The notes under the pieces are model-generated. The model saw nothing but the letters and a program-made list of their open reading frames with translations, was not told the DNA's origin and did not search any database. From contig CAMDOF010000030.1 of NCBI GenBank assembly GCA_945903465.1, positions 1 through 56,779 of the forward strand: a DNA stretch of 56,779 bases. The letters run 5' to 3'. The position numbers and the translations under genes are program-made. This DNA is from Opitutus sp. GAS368 (GTDB lineage: Bacteria > Verrucomicrobiota > Verrucomicrobiia > Opitutales > Opitutaceae). Of this stretch, positions 27,110-35,793 are shown in pieces. Position 1 is the first letter of the stretch; every line of letters starts with the position of its first letter.

Positions 27110-27514
27110 ACAGTTCCACCAACGCGCGCAGCTCGTCGACCCCGGCGGCGCCACGGTGCACGATGAGACGGGCGCCCCCGGGTTGGATCAACTCAACCAT
27201 GCCGCGCTCCCCGCCGCCGGAAGATGACGGCACCGACGGCACCTCGACGAAGACCGCGGCGGGAGGACGCCCGCGTAGGCACGCCTGGCGCTGTGCAGTC
27301 GGCGTTGCAGATCGTAATAATTGAGTTTGAGCGCCGCGACCGTCGGATTAATCCCGTGGATCCGCGCCAAGGCGGTCGCCGCTGGCCACAGTTCCCGGGG
27401 AATGCGCTGCCCCCGTGGCCGGGTGCGCCGCCAAGTCGTGAAACGCCGGGCGAGCGATTACAGACCCGCCGGCTCGGAATGGTGGACCGCTGTCATCGTA
27501 GTGGTCGTTGTCAT
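27110..27514 (-). pseudogene. IS66 TnpA (orf1) pseudogene
   Basis: From the ATG at 27514 the frame gives MTTTTTMTAVHHSEPAGL, a TAA nonsense codon, then RRFTTWRRTRPRGQRIPREL and PAATALARIHGINPTVAALK with LNYYDLQRRL, the typical IS66 accessory-protein N-terminus. Near 27240 the match shifts frame into GMVELIQPGGARLIVHRG and DELRALVELFR, the C-terminal signature. One nonsense codon and one frameshift make it inactive. Confidence 0.65.
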
Positions 27515-27588
27515 CGCCACCAGCGTAGCAGGAATCAGTCGCCGAGTTACGCACCCTTGCCGAAGCTACACGAAGCGACACGCCGAAG

Positions 27589-27777
27589 CTACACGTTGAA
27601 ACGCGTCACCCCGGTCGCGTTTATGCGCTGGCGCCGATCCCCGGACACCACCCAAAAAACCTCCCGCAGATTCTGCTCCCAAGTCAGCACCCGGAAAGCC
27701 GAACCGGCGGGAAGCTTCACGAGTTCCTTGATTCCAGCGGGCATACCCGGCACGAAGAATCGAAAGCCCGGCCGCAT
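27589..27777 (-). pseudogene. Truncated small ORF at the end of the receptor-glycosidase operon
   Basis: A 62-residue frame begins with ATG three bases after the TAA of the upstream beta-propeller gene, so it reads as a coupled third gene. It starts MRPGFRFFVPGMPAGIKELV and ends RINATGVTRFNV. The last coding residues match the neighbouring TonB receptor (NATGVTRFN) because 27 bases are identical in both places, and the frame stops as it enters the IS66 terminus. I do not recognise the N-terminal part; it is probably a gene cut short by the insertion. Confidence 0.4.
27595..27621. repeat. 27-bp exact copy of receptor-gene sequence, copy 1
   Basis: These 27 bases are identical, same orientation, to 29708-29734 inside the TonB-dependent receptor gene, about 2.1 kb away. 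They abut the inferred end of the IS66 remnant. A match this long is not expected by chance. Confidence 0.8.
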
Positions 27778-27779
27778 CG

Positions 27780-29261
27780 TTATAGTCCGGCGGTGCCGGT
27801 CAGGCTGTAGAGCCGGCTGTTGCTCAGTTCGATTACGACCCGGAAAGGACGATCCGTGGGAATGTCCCGGCCGGTTTTCCAGCGGGCTTCCGCCTTGGTC
27901 GCATTCGTCTGCAGTACCTCGAAGTCGCCTAGGCCAAAGCCGGGCACTTCCCCGCCATCCACCTCCATCAAAGCCATCCGCAAACGCCCGCGACTGGCGT
28001 CGGCATTGATCAGCAGCTTGCCGCCACTGATAAGCAGCGGCCGCGTCAGCACCTGTCCTCCAGTGGGGCCGGCATCCAGCGAGGCAAAGCCATGCAAACG
28101 CCAAGTGGCCCGACCGAGCGTCAGGCGCTTCGGCGGGATCGGTCCGCCGTGGCCGGTGTTGATGGCCGTATAAAGCATCCACGTCTCCTCCGCTGAATCC
28201 ACCACAGTGCTGGTCACGCCGAGGATCGCGCCGCCGTCGAACGACCCTGGGACGCCTCGCGGCACTACGTTCACCCGAGGAGTGGTCCTCGCCCAGTGCT
28301 CTCCATCGGTGCTGGTCGCCAGCTGCACGTCGATCGGGCCGTTGAAGCGACTCTGCCCATTGCCCAATTTCACCTCTGCGGACAATCGCTCCATCACGCG
28401 GAAGATCGTCGGGAATCCGAGAAATCCCGTGGCGTGCGGCACCACGCTCATATTGTAGACTTCTGTCCCTTGGCCGGGGCCCTTGGCCCAGCGGTTGTCC
28501 TCCTCATCGGCGTGGAAAACCAGCTTGGGTTCGCTCCACGTCACAAAATCCCGGCTCCGCGTCAGCCACACCACCCGCCCGGGCACGTCGTTGGACTTCT
28601 TTTTGAAGAAAGCCATGAACTCGCCCGTCCGCGGGTCCTGCGTCAGAGTGTTCGTGTCGGTGCCGAGGAAGAGCGGTTGCTCCGTGCGCCCGTACCAACG
28701 GATGCCATCCGCAGAATATGCGCCGTAATACTTCCCACCGACGTTGCCAATCATCCGCAGCCGTTTCGCCGGGTCGGCCGTAGCACGATCCTCGATCACC
28801 GACGGCGAATGCAGGTTCAAGAAAACAATGTTGTTCGCCTTCGAGCCCTCGTAGTCCTGAACCCCCAGCGACGGTTTGTTCCAGCTGATGCCGTCGGCCG
28901 AGGTGGCGTACAGCACGCGGGAATGTGCCATGTACCACAACCGAAACCCGCCCGTCGCCGGATCCCGCATAACCGAGCCATAGGTGTAAACGCGCACCTC
29001 CTCCCACGGCCGTTCCGGCTCCACTACCGGTGCCGGGTGAGTCTTCGCTGGATGAATCGTGCGCACTAGGCCAACCATCGACGCGACCGAACTGTCGTCC
29101 ACGAACAACACGGGCTCACGGCTCAGGCGGACCGCCTCCGTCGAGCGGAACTCCTGGGCCATCACCGACAGCACCGATCCGGCCGCGAGGAAGATTCCTA
29201 GGGAAATTCGCGACGTCCGGGAACCAAAACGCGTTATCAGCGAGAGAAAGGTCACGTTCAA
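27780..29261 (-). CDS. Secreted five-bladed beta-propeller protein, glycoside hydrolase-like (GH32/GH43/GH117-type fold)
   Basis: A 493-residue protein with an N-terminal signal peptide (ISLGIFLAAGSVLSVMAQ). The body has repeats typical of sugar-cleaving five-bladed propellers: GGFRLWYMAHSRVLYATSADGISWNKPSLG, YYGAYSADGIRWYG, WLTRSRDFVTWSEPKLVF and QLATSTDGEHWARTTPRV. The family cannot be fixed by eye, and the catalytic acids are not assigned. Its start overlaps the receptor stop by four bases (29258-29261), so it is translationally coupled to a TonB-dependent receptor. This supports a role in degrading the glycan that the receptor takes up. Confidence 0.78.
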   Translation of the reverse strand: MNVTFLSLITRFGSRTSRISLGIFLAAGSVLSVMAQEFRSTEAVRLSREPVLFVDDSSVASMVGLVRTIHPAKTHPAPVVEPERPWEEVRVYTYGSVMRDPATGGFRLWYMAHSRVLYATSADGISWNKPSLGVQDYEGSKANNIVFLNLHSPSVIEDRATADPAKRLRMIGNVGGKYYGAYSADGIRWYGRTEQPLFLGTDTNTLTQDPRTGEFMAFFKKKSNDVPGRVVWLTRSRDFVTWSEPKLVFHADEEDNRWAKGPGQGTEVYNMSVVPHATGFLGFPTIFRVMERLSAEVKLGNGQSRFNGPIDVQLATSTDGEHWARTTPRVNVVPRGVPGSFDGGAILGVTSTVVDSAEETWMLYTAINTGHGGPIPPKRLTLGRATWRLHGFASLDAGPTGGQVLTRPLLISGGKLLINADASRGRLRMALMEVDGGEVPGFGLGDFEVLQTNATKAEARWKTGRDIPTDRPFRVVIELSNSRLYSLTGTAGL

Positions 29262-32200
29262 AAAGTCGCCTTTACGCCCGCCGATAGCTTTGCCCCGCCG
29301 TTCGAAACCGAGTTAGCCCGGCTGTAGATGGGCGTGAGCGGAGTGTAACGGAAATTCCGCGTTGTCACGTTCAGCAAATTGCGCGCGTTGAAGAACAGCC
29401 CCAAGCGCGGCGTGAACCGGAACTCACTGTCGAGATCCATCGTCGTCTTCGATTTGTTTACCGACACGCCGTTCGGCCCGATACTGGTGAGGTTGGAGAT
29501 GTCCTCCGGAATGTAGTTCCACTTGAGTCCGATCTTGAAACGTTTTCGCGAGTACGACACGCCCCAGTTGAACGTCTTGTCCTGCAATTCGAGCCCGATC
29601 TGGCTGGAGCCCTGTACCTTGAGTATCGTGCCATTGCCAAAAACGGAGAAGCCCCGCGCCCACTGGGGGAGGAACGTGAGCTGCTGCTGGTAGTTCAGCT
29701 CGAGACCGTTGAAACGCGTCACCCCGGTCGCGTTCGTCATGCTAACCAGGTCGAAGCCGACGTACTGCGGGTCCAACTCCAATTGCGCCGCGGTCGCCGC
29801 ATCGAGGATCGTAATGGACGAGCGAAACGCATTGCTCACGTCCTTGCGGAACACGCTCACGGAGACGACACCGTCCGCCTTAAAATAATACTCCAGCGCC
29901 ACCTCGTAACTTTTCGCGCTCCAAGGTTTCAGCGCGGGATTGCGCGCGGTCACGGTGCCGAGGCCCGTCGTGGTGTTCTCGTTGATGTCGATATTCGGGA
30001 TGATATTGCTGAACTCCGGTCGGCCCAGTGTCTCGGCATAACTCGCCCGCAGTTGCAGGTTGTCGAGGATGCGGTACGTGCCGTTCACGCTCGGGTAGTA
30101 GTCGTCATAGACGCGCGACACCGCCGCACCGCGCGCAAGGTACGAAAGCCGGGTCTGAAGGACGGGGTCCAACGTGATCAGGATGGGAGCGCCCGCGGCG
30201 TTCCGGATCAGATTACCCCTCGCATCGCGCTGGTAGATGGCGTTGCGGTCGCGCAGGAGCCCGCGGCCGTGGTCCTTCGTCTTTTCCCACCGGACGCCAC
30301 CCACGAATGAGAGGCGGTTATCGAGCAGCTTGATTTCTCCCTGCCAGTAGCCCGCCGTGATTTCTTCCGAGATACGTTCCGAGCTCCTCAGCTGAGTGAT
30401 TAGGGCGGCCGGCTCCACTAGCGAGAAATAGTTGGGATGCGCGAGGTACAAATCCCAGAGCTTATGGAGGTCGACCCACTGAATGTCGCGCGGCGTGTTG
30501 AAGCGTGGGTTTTGGCCGAAGTTGACCGGATCGACAAACTGGCCCGCGGAATCGTCGGCGGTGCTGGCGATGCCATCGGCGCCGAGGAACGTCCAGTTCG
30601 GCGTCCATTGGACGCGATCGAGGATGCGTTGGCTGTACGATCCGCCGAACTGCACGGCCGCCGAACTGCGACCGAGGGAAAACTCGCGGCGCAGGAAGGC
30701 CCGGCCCTGCCGGATATCGTCGGTCGCATTGCGATTATCTGCACCGACATTGACCAAGGTATAATTGGACAGGCTCTTCCAATCCGTTAGGGCGTTGGTG
30801 GCCGAATTCCGGAGTTCGACGATCTGAGGCACGTCCGTGTCGTGAAACCCCTGGAGGCGCAGGGTCGAGGGCACCGTGAGCCTCGTGACTGCACTGCGGA
30901 AATGCCCGTGTTGGATATTGGGGTAGTCGAGATCAGATTTGGCGATCGATCCCGAAACATCCGCCGTCCACCCGTTCCGACGATATTTGCTCGCAAAGGT
31001 GAATTGATCGGTGGCCCCTTCCTTGCCCGTCCAGATTTGCCCATGCACCCCGGTCGCGGCCCCGGCGCGGCCCTGCGTGAAATCGGGGCCGTACGAAGCC
31101 GGAGTGTTACCGGTGCTCAGCGTGATGCGGTCCGGCGCAGTGAAGAGCTCGTACGAGCTGCGACGGAACCCGAGCGTCAACGTAACCGAATTGATCGGCT
31201 TCCAGTCCAAGCTGGCGGTGTACGATGCCCGCTTCGTCTCCCGCGGATCGTTGCGTGTACCGACGGTCTGTCGGTACGGATTGGTCTCGGTCGCACCCTG
31301 CGCAGCCGTGAACTGCCACGTGGAAGATGGCCCGAGCAGGCGGCCAAATTGATTCGACAGCAGCGAGCTTACCGTGAAACCGAAGTTTTTTGTGACCGGA
31401 TAAACCAGGGAGAAATCGTAACCTGGCCGGAGCTTGCGCGTGGCCGGCGAACCGGGGCCCGGGGTCTTGTTCCAAGTGTAGTCATCCGTGGTGAACTGGA
31501 GTGTTCCGCGCACCGTCAGCTGCGGCTTGCTCCGATCGAAGGAGCTTTTCGGCACGAGATTGACCGAGCCGCCGAGGAACTCGGCTGACATGCTCGGAAT
31601 CGGCGTCTTGATCACCTCCACGCGGGACACGTTGGTCATCGAAATCTGCTCCAGCAGAATGCCGCGGCTGGCGCCAATCGCGGAGGAAGCAGCACTGGGA
31701 AGGTTGTTTCCGTCCATCGTGATCGGCGTCTGCGTGCCCGCAAAACCGCGCAGCCCAATCTGCGAGGCGTCGCCCGCCGCGGAGAGAATCGCCACGCCCG
31801 GCATGAGTTTGATGAACTCGCCGAGGTTGCCCTCGCTCACGTCGCCGTACGCGTCCGCGGAGACCACGTCCTTGATGTTGCCGGCATAACGCCGGTCATT
31901 GATCGCGACGGACCGGGCATCCATCTCGCGCGTGGCCGCGACCGTGAACGCAGAAAGCTTCACCGTCTGGTCACCGCCGCCGTAACGACTCTGGCTCGTG
32001 ATCTCGAAATTCTCCCGCGCCGTCTGGCCCGCGCCGATTTGTACGACGCGCTGCTGCTCATCGAAGCCGGGCAGGATGACCCGCAGCGTGACGCTGCCTA
32101 CGGGGATGTTCGCGAGTTGATAGTCGCCCTCGCTATTGGTGAGCGCCACCCGCTCCGTGCCCTTCACGCTCACTTGTGCATTGAGCACATAGTCGCCTGT

Positions 32201-32356
32201 GGCGGGATTCAGGACCCGTCCTTCGACGGTACCGTTGCCCGCCTGCGCCATGGCGGCGATAGGGAAAAGGCCGAAGAAGAAGACGTGACGGAGTGGCGCG
32301 ACACAATAAGTGCTGAGCGATTGTAGGCAGACGCTGGGCACGCACTGAATAGGCAT
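29258..32356 (-). CDS. TonB-dependent receptor with carboxypeptidase-regulatory-like N-terminal domain
   Basis: A 1032-residue outer-membrane receptor. After a signal peptide ending near MAQA comes a CarboxypepD_reg-like domain (GTVEGRVLNPATGDYVLNAQVSVKG), a TonB-box-like VKLSAFTVAATRE and a plug domain with GNLGEFIKLMPGVAI and LRGFAGTQTPITMDGNNLP. A long beta-barrel follows, ending in VKATF with the terminal Phe typical of outer-membrane barrels. Such receptors import oligosaccharides or siderophores using TonB energy; the neighbouring glycosidase-like gene points to a glycan. It is the first gene of this minus-strand operon. Confidence 0.93.
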   Translation of the reverse strand: MPIQCVPSVCLQSLSTYCVAPLRHVFFFGLFPIAAMAQAGNGTVEGRVLNPATGDYVLNAQVSVKGTERVALTNSEGDYQLANIPVGSVTLRVILPGFDEQQRVVQIGAGQTARENFEITSQSRYGGGDQTVKLSAFTVAATREMDARSVAINDRRYAGNIKDVVSADAYGDVSEGNLGEFIKLMPGVAILSAAGDASQIGLRGFAGTQTPITMDGNNLPSAASSAIGASRGILLEQISMTNVSRVEVIKTPIPSMSAEFLGGSVNLVPKSSFDRSKPQLTVRGTLQFTTDDYTWNKTPGPGSPATRKLRPGYDFSLVYPVTKNFGFTVSSLLSNQFGRLLGPSSTWQFTAAQGATETNPYRQTVGTRNDPRETKRASYTASLDWKPINSVTLTLGFRRSSYELFTAPDRITLSTGNTPASYGPDFTQGRAGAATGVHGQIWTGKEGATDQFTFASKYRRNGWTADVSGSIAKSDLDYPNIQHGHFRSAVTRLTVPSTLRLQGFHDTDVPQIVELRNSATNALTDWKSLSNYTLVNVGADNRNATDDIRQGRAFLRREFSLGRSSAAVQFGGSYSQRILDRVQWTPNWTFLGADGIASTADDSAGQFVDPVNFGQNPRFNTPRDIQWVDLHKLWDLYLAHPNYFSLVEPAALITQLRSSERISEEITAGYWQGEIKLLDNRLSFVGGVRWEKTKDHGRGLLRDRNAIYQRDARGNLIRNAAGAPILITLDPVLQTRLSYLARGAAVSRVYDDYYPSVNGTYRILDNLQLRASYAETLGRPEFSNIIPNIDINENTTTGLGTVTARNPALKPWSAKSYEVALEYYFKADGVVSVSVFRKDVSNAFRSSITILDAATAAQLELDPQYVGFDLVSMTNATGVTRFNGLELNYQQQLTFLPQWARGFSVFGNGTILKVQGSSQIGLELQDKTFNWGVSYSRKRFKIGLKWNYIPEDISNLTSIGPNGVSVNKSKTTMDLDSEFRFTPRLGLFFNARNLLNVTTRNFRYTPLTPIYSRANSVSNGGAKLSAGVKATF
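29708..29734. repeat. 27-bp exact repeat, copy 2 (in receptor gene)
   Basis: Encodes NATGVTRFN of the receptor beta-barrel on the minus strand. It is the likely source of the copy at 27595-27621 since the encoded motif fits the receptor context here. Confidence 0.8.
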
Positions 32357-32982
32357 GGTAAGGGGTGGGGTTAGTGGGCCGGTCTTTTAGCCAAACATCG
32401 CCCGTATCTTTAACTCCCGCACCAAGCCGACAACAAGATCGTCCCGGTACGCTTTTGATACCATCACGCTCATGTTGCTTTGCTTCCCTCGGCCAGAACC
32501 TCGGCACGACCCGTATTCCCAACGGCTGCGCTCGCCTGCGCCCGGTGGAATGTAACGTCGGAGAATCTGCCGGGCTCCTTGTTTCCTTCTGGCTTGAAGG
32601 CAATATCACGCCGCGGGAGGTGCCTAGAAACCGCGATCGCCTCCGCTGTTTTCAGGAGAAGCTGCGAGAGCAAGGCGTCGAGTTGGCGTGGCCCAAAAAT
32701 TTGATTCTCGATGACGGCGATCCGCACGCGCACGCTGGCAAAGTGAGGTAAAGATCGGTGTGACCATTCTTAGCCGACCGCAGGAATTCATTCGCACCCA
32801 CCGGCGCTAGTCTGAAGTGTTCGACTGCTGAAGTCATCGTGTAATTTAAATGGCGAGCAGTCCTAAACCGGCGGCCATCCCGAGTGCCACCCGCGCCCTA
32901 CCCAATCTCCACGGCGCGCGTTAAAAATTGTCTTCGTTAGTACAAGATCGCGACCGCCGCTTTTTTGATATTCTCGTGAGGC
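32357..32982. other. Divergent intergenic region, no confident gene
   Basis: About 625 bases between the receptor (-) and the esterase (+). A plus-strand frame at 32365-32751 (128 codons) has a plausible-looking C-terminal part (PRNRDRLRCFQEKLREQGVE) but an unconvincing N-terminus and no recognised domain; it might be a decayed gene. The rest holds no clear gene or regulatory motif. Confidence 0.3.
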
Positions 32983-34035
32983 ATGTGCTTTTCTCACGCC
33001 CTTCTCCGCGCCGGCACCTTCGGAATCCTCGGACTCTTGGTCGGGTGCAACGCGCCACTGACCCCGCCCACACCCACGCGCGTCTCCGGCGAATCCTTCA
33101 TCGTCGTCGGGGAGGAACCCGCCGCGCTGGCTTATCTACCGGCTCGCGGCGAACCTCTTCGTCTGCGCAACACCTATGCGCCAAGCCCCGGCTCGATTAA
33201 TTACGAGGAAGGGCGCGACTACACCACCGACTACGCGCGCGGCACCGTGACGCGCCTCCCAGGCTCGCGTCTGCCCGATTTTCGCACGCACGTACTGTAC
33301 GGGCAGGTGGCCTTCGACCACACGAAATTTCCCCACTACAGCAACCAAGCCTTTTTCGTCTTCGCCGATTACACTCCCGCCGCGCTGGTTTTCTGGCCCA
33401 TCCAGACCTCGCAAGCGGATCGGCTGCGGGTCACGAGGGCGAAACTACTCGGCGGCGCTCCGGTGACCCTCGTGGCTTTCGGCGACAGCATCACTGCGGG
33501 CGGCGAGGCCTCCACGCCGCGCCTCATCTTCTGGCAACGTTGGGCGGATCACCTGCAGGAGAAATATCCCCAAGCGCGGCTTAACGCGATCAACGCTGCC
33601 ACCGGCGGCGACAACACCACCCGCGGGCTACAACGACTCTCGGACAAAGTGCTCGCGGCTCACCCCGATCTCGTACTGATCGCGTTTGGCATGAACGATC
33701 ACAACCACCGCGGGGTCCCCGTGGCCGACTTTGCGAGCCAGCTCCGCTCCATGATTGCGCGTATCCGCGCTGCCACGACAGCCGAAATCATCCTCCTTTC
33801 GACTTTCCCTCCAAACCCGCAGTGGCTGCATAGTAGCCACCGAATGGCCGAGTATGCCGCGGCCACCGCGAACGTAGCCGCCGCCACCGGTTGCGCCTAC
33901 GCCGATGTATTCAACAACTGGCAGGCCATGACTGCTCGCAAGCGGCCCGAAGACTTTTTAGCCAACAACATCAATCATCCGAACGATTTCGGACACGAGA
34001 TTTACTACCGCGTCTTGGCCGCGCTCGGGCTGTAA
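32983..34035 (+). CDS. SGNH/GDSL hydrolase lipoprotein
   Basis: A 350-residue protein with a lipoprotein signal (FGILGLLVGC, Cys22). An N-terminal beta-rich domain is followed by an SGNH hydrolase domain. The nucleophile is S169 in AFGDSITAGGE, the oxyanion Gly/Asn come from ATGGDN and FGMNDH, and the catalytic Asp/His region is NNINHPNDFGHEIYY. Members deacetylate or de-esterify polysaccharides and similar compounds. As a surface lipoprotein facing away from the receptor gene, it may remove acetyl groups from the same glycan; that is inference. Confidence 0.88.
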   Translation: MCFSHALLRAGTFGILGLLVGCNAPLTPPTPTRVSGESFIVVGEEPAALAYLPARGEPLRLRNTYAPSPGSINYEEGRDYTTDYARGTVTRLPGSRLPDFRTHVLYGQVAFDHTKFPHYSNQAFFVFADYTPAALVFWPIQTSQADRLRVTRAKLLGGAPVTLVAFGDSITAGGEASTPRLIFWQRWADHLQEKYPQARLNAINAATGGDNTTRGLQRLSDKVLAAHPDLVLIAFGMNDHNHRGVPVADFASQLRSMIARIRAATTAEIILLSTFPPNPQWLHSSHRMAEYAAATANVAAATGCAYADVFNNWQAMTARKRPEDFLANNINHPNDFGHEIYYRVLAALGL

Positions 34036-34359
34036 CTCCGGACCGCCCACAGCGGTACGGATCTCAATCGTCCGCGGGTGGTGAGTTTACTCCTGCGCTG
34101 ACAGTGGCCGCCTGAAATTTCCCATCGTTGCGAACTCCCGCGCAGCGTGATCCGGCCGCTGGCGAGTGCTCACCGACCAAACGGAAAATCCGAGCCGGCT
34201 CCAATTACGCGTGAATGCTCGCACGATGACGCTAGAAAAAGGTCGCGCGCCCCATCGCCCGGATGCCGGCAGCGGCGTTCGCAGCCCGCGCGACCCTCGC
34301 AACCGCGGGACCCTCGCGCCCCCCCGCGACCGCGCGACTCTCGCGACCGCGCGCCGCGC
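34036..34359. other. Intergenic region with GC-rich degenerate repeats
   Basis: About 320 bases between two convergent genes, no gene seen. Two 19-bp copies of CGCGAC(C/T)CTCGC(A/G)ACCGCG at 34289-34307 and 34333-34351 differ at two positions, with a partial third copy between them. They end just downstream of the DUF1501 stop. Confidence 0.5.
34289..34351. repeat. Degenerate 19-bp GC-rich tandem repeats
   Basis: CGCGACCCTCGCAACCGCG (34289-34307) recurs with two changes at 34333-34351. A partial copy (GACCCTCGCG, then seven C, then GCGACCGCG) lies between. A local slippage product is the simplest explanation. Confidence 0.6.
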
Positions 34360-35784
34360 TCAACCAATGAGCCTCTTAAAAGCTTTACCTTCGTTGACAT
34401 CGATCCGCTCGGGGCGGCCTTGATGGTGATAAATCAACTGGGTGTGATCGATACCCAGCAGGTACATGATACTCGCGTGCAGATCGTGCACGTGCAGCCG
34501 ATCTTTGACGGCGTACAGACCGAGATCATCCGTCGCGCCGATACTCTTTCCACCCTGCACACCGCCACCGGCCATCCACATGGTGAAGCCCGTGGGGTTA
34601 TGATCGCGGCCGCCCTTTTGTTCCGCCATCGGCGTGCGCCCAAACTCTCCGCCCCAAATCACTAGTGTTTCGTCAAGGAGGCCTCGTGCCTTTAAATCCG
34701 TGAGGAGAGCGGCGATGGGTTTATCCACCGAACGGCACAAGCCCGCATGACTCTTCTCCAACTCGGTGTGGCTGTCCCAACCGCTCCCCGCCCCGCTGTA
34801 CAACTGCACGAAGCGCACGCCTTGCTCCACGAGCCGCCGCGCAAGCAAACAGTTGCGCCCGAAGACGGCCGTCTCCTTCGCGTCGAGACCGTAAAGGGTC
34901 TTGGTTTCCGCGGTCTCTCTCGAAAGATCCACCGCGCCCGGCGCCTCGGCTTGCATTCGGTAGGCCAGCTCGTAGCTGCGGATGCGCGCCTCGAGTTCAG
35001 AGTCATCGGCGCGCGCCGCGGCGTGCGGGCGATTGAGTTGCGCAAGAAACTCCAACTTGTCGCGCTGCCGCGCCTCATCGAGGCCCTTGGGCGCCTGCAG
35101 GTTTCGAATCGGCGAACCATTGGCGCTGAACTCGACCCCCTGATGCACCGCCGGCATGAAACCGGTACCCCAGTTCCTGACTCCGTTGACGACCTCTTTC
35201 TCGCTATCTTTAATCACCACAAAGCCAGGTAGATTCTGGTTCTCCGTACCGAGGCCATAATCGACCCAAGCCCCCAGCGAAGGCCGTCCCCCAAAAACTG
35301 AACCGGTGTTCATCTGGCAAACGCCGCCCGCGTGATTGATCCCATCGGACACGCACGACTTGATCACCGCGAGATCGTCGGCGTGGCGCGCGACGTGGGG
35401 AAACCAATCAGAAACCCAAAGGCCGCTCTGCCCATGCTGGGTCCACTGACGCGGACTGCCCATGATCGGCGCATTCGATTCACCCATCGCGAGGATCGGC
35501 GGCTTGAAGCTCGCCGGGAGCTTCTGCCCGTCGAGTTCATTAATGAGCGGCTTGTGGTCGAACGTGTCGAGGTGGCTCGGCCCACCCTCCATGACGAGGA
35601 AGATCACGTTCTTCGCGCGGCCCGGCCGGTTGGTCAGAGCGGCTCCCGCCCGCGTGGCGCCACCGGTCCCCGCGATCAACGGTGAACCCGTTAAAGCAGC
35701 CAGGGCCACCGCGCCAAAACCACCGCCGGCGGTTCGCAAAAAATCACGGCGCGACCTGATCGGAGAAAAATTATAACACGGCAT
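34360..35784 (-). CDS. DUF1501 domain-containing protein, Tat-exported
   Basis: A 474-residue protein of the DUF1501 family, which belongs to the alkaline phosphatase/sulfatase-like superfold. It starts with a twin-arginine signal (SRRDFLRTAGGGFGAVALAALTG), so it is probably exported folded. Conserved blocks are KNVIFLVMEGGPSHLDTFDHKP, SVFGGRPSLGAWVDYGLG, LVEQGVRFVQLYSGAGSGWDSH and VIWGGEFGRTP. DUF1501 and DUF1553 genes occur together widely in Planctomycetes and Verrucomicrobia; biochemical function is not established. It follows the DUF1553 gene by nine bases and ends a five-gene minus-strand set. Confidence 0.92.
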   Translation of the reverse strand: MPCYNFSPIRSRRDFLRTAGGGFGAVALAALTGSPLIAGTGGATRAGAALTNRPGRAKNVIFLVMEGGPSHLDTFDHKPLINELDGQKLPASFKPPILAMGESNAPIMGSPRQWTQHGQSGLWVSDWFPHVARHADDLAVIKSCVSDGINHAGGVCQMNTGSVFGGRPSLGAWVDYGLGTENQNLPGFVVIKDSEKEVVNGVRNWGTGFMPAVHQGVEFSANGSPIRNLQAPKGLDEARQRDKLEFLAQLNRPHAAARADDSELEARIRSYELAYRMQAEAPGAVDLSRETAETKTLYGLDAKETAVFGRNCLLARRLVEQGVRFVQLYSGAGSGWDSHTELEKSHAGLCRSVDKPIAALLTDLKARGLLDETLVIWGGEFGRTPMAEQKGGRDHNPTGFTMWMAGGGVQGGKSIGATDDLGLYAVKDRLHVHDLHASIMYLLGIDHTQLIYHHQGRPERIDVNEGKAFKRLIG

Positions 35785-35793
35785 GACGACGAC

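Larger units (their letters stand above)
26950..27594 (-). mobile_element. Decayed IS66-family insertion sequence
   Basis: The stretch carries remnants of the first two IS66 genes, tnpA (from 27514) and tnpB (from 27094), in the usual order and orientation. The large tnpC transposase is absent. On the tnpA-proximal side a repeat cluster at 27559-27595 (two copies of GCCGAAGCTACACG, 23 bases apart) probably marks the old terminus. It lies between the DUF1080 gene and the truncated third gene of the receptor operon, and probably broke the locus. Confidence 0.65.

Noticed and set aside
27559..27595. Short direct repeats as a possible CRISPR or iteron array
   Set aside because: Only two full copies 23 bases apart next to an IS66 relic; better explained as an insertion-sequence end.
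27224..28009. Plus-strand frame of 261 codons
   Set aside because: Antisense to the IS66 relic and the propeller gene; Arg/Pro-rich composition typical of shadow frames.
32365..32751. Plus-strand frame of 128 codons between receptor and esterase
   Set aside because: No start context, implausible N-terminus and no recognised domain; kept only as a note in the intergenic entry.
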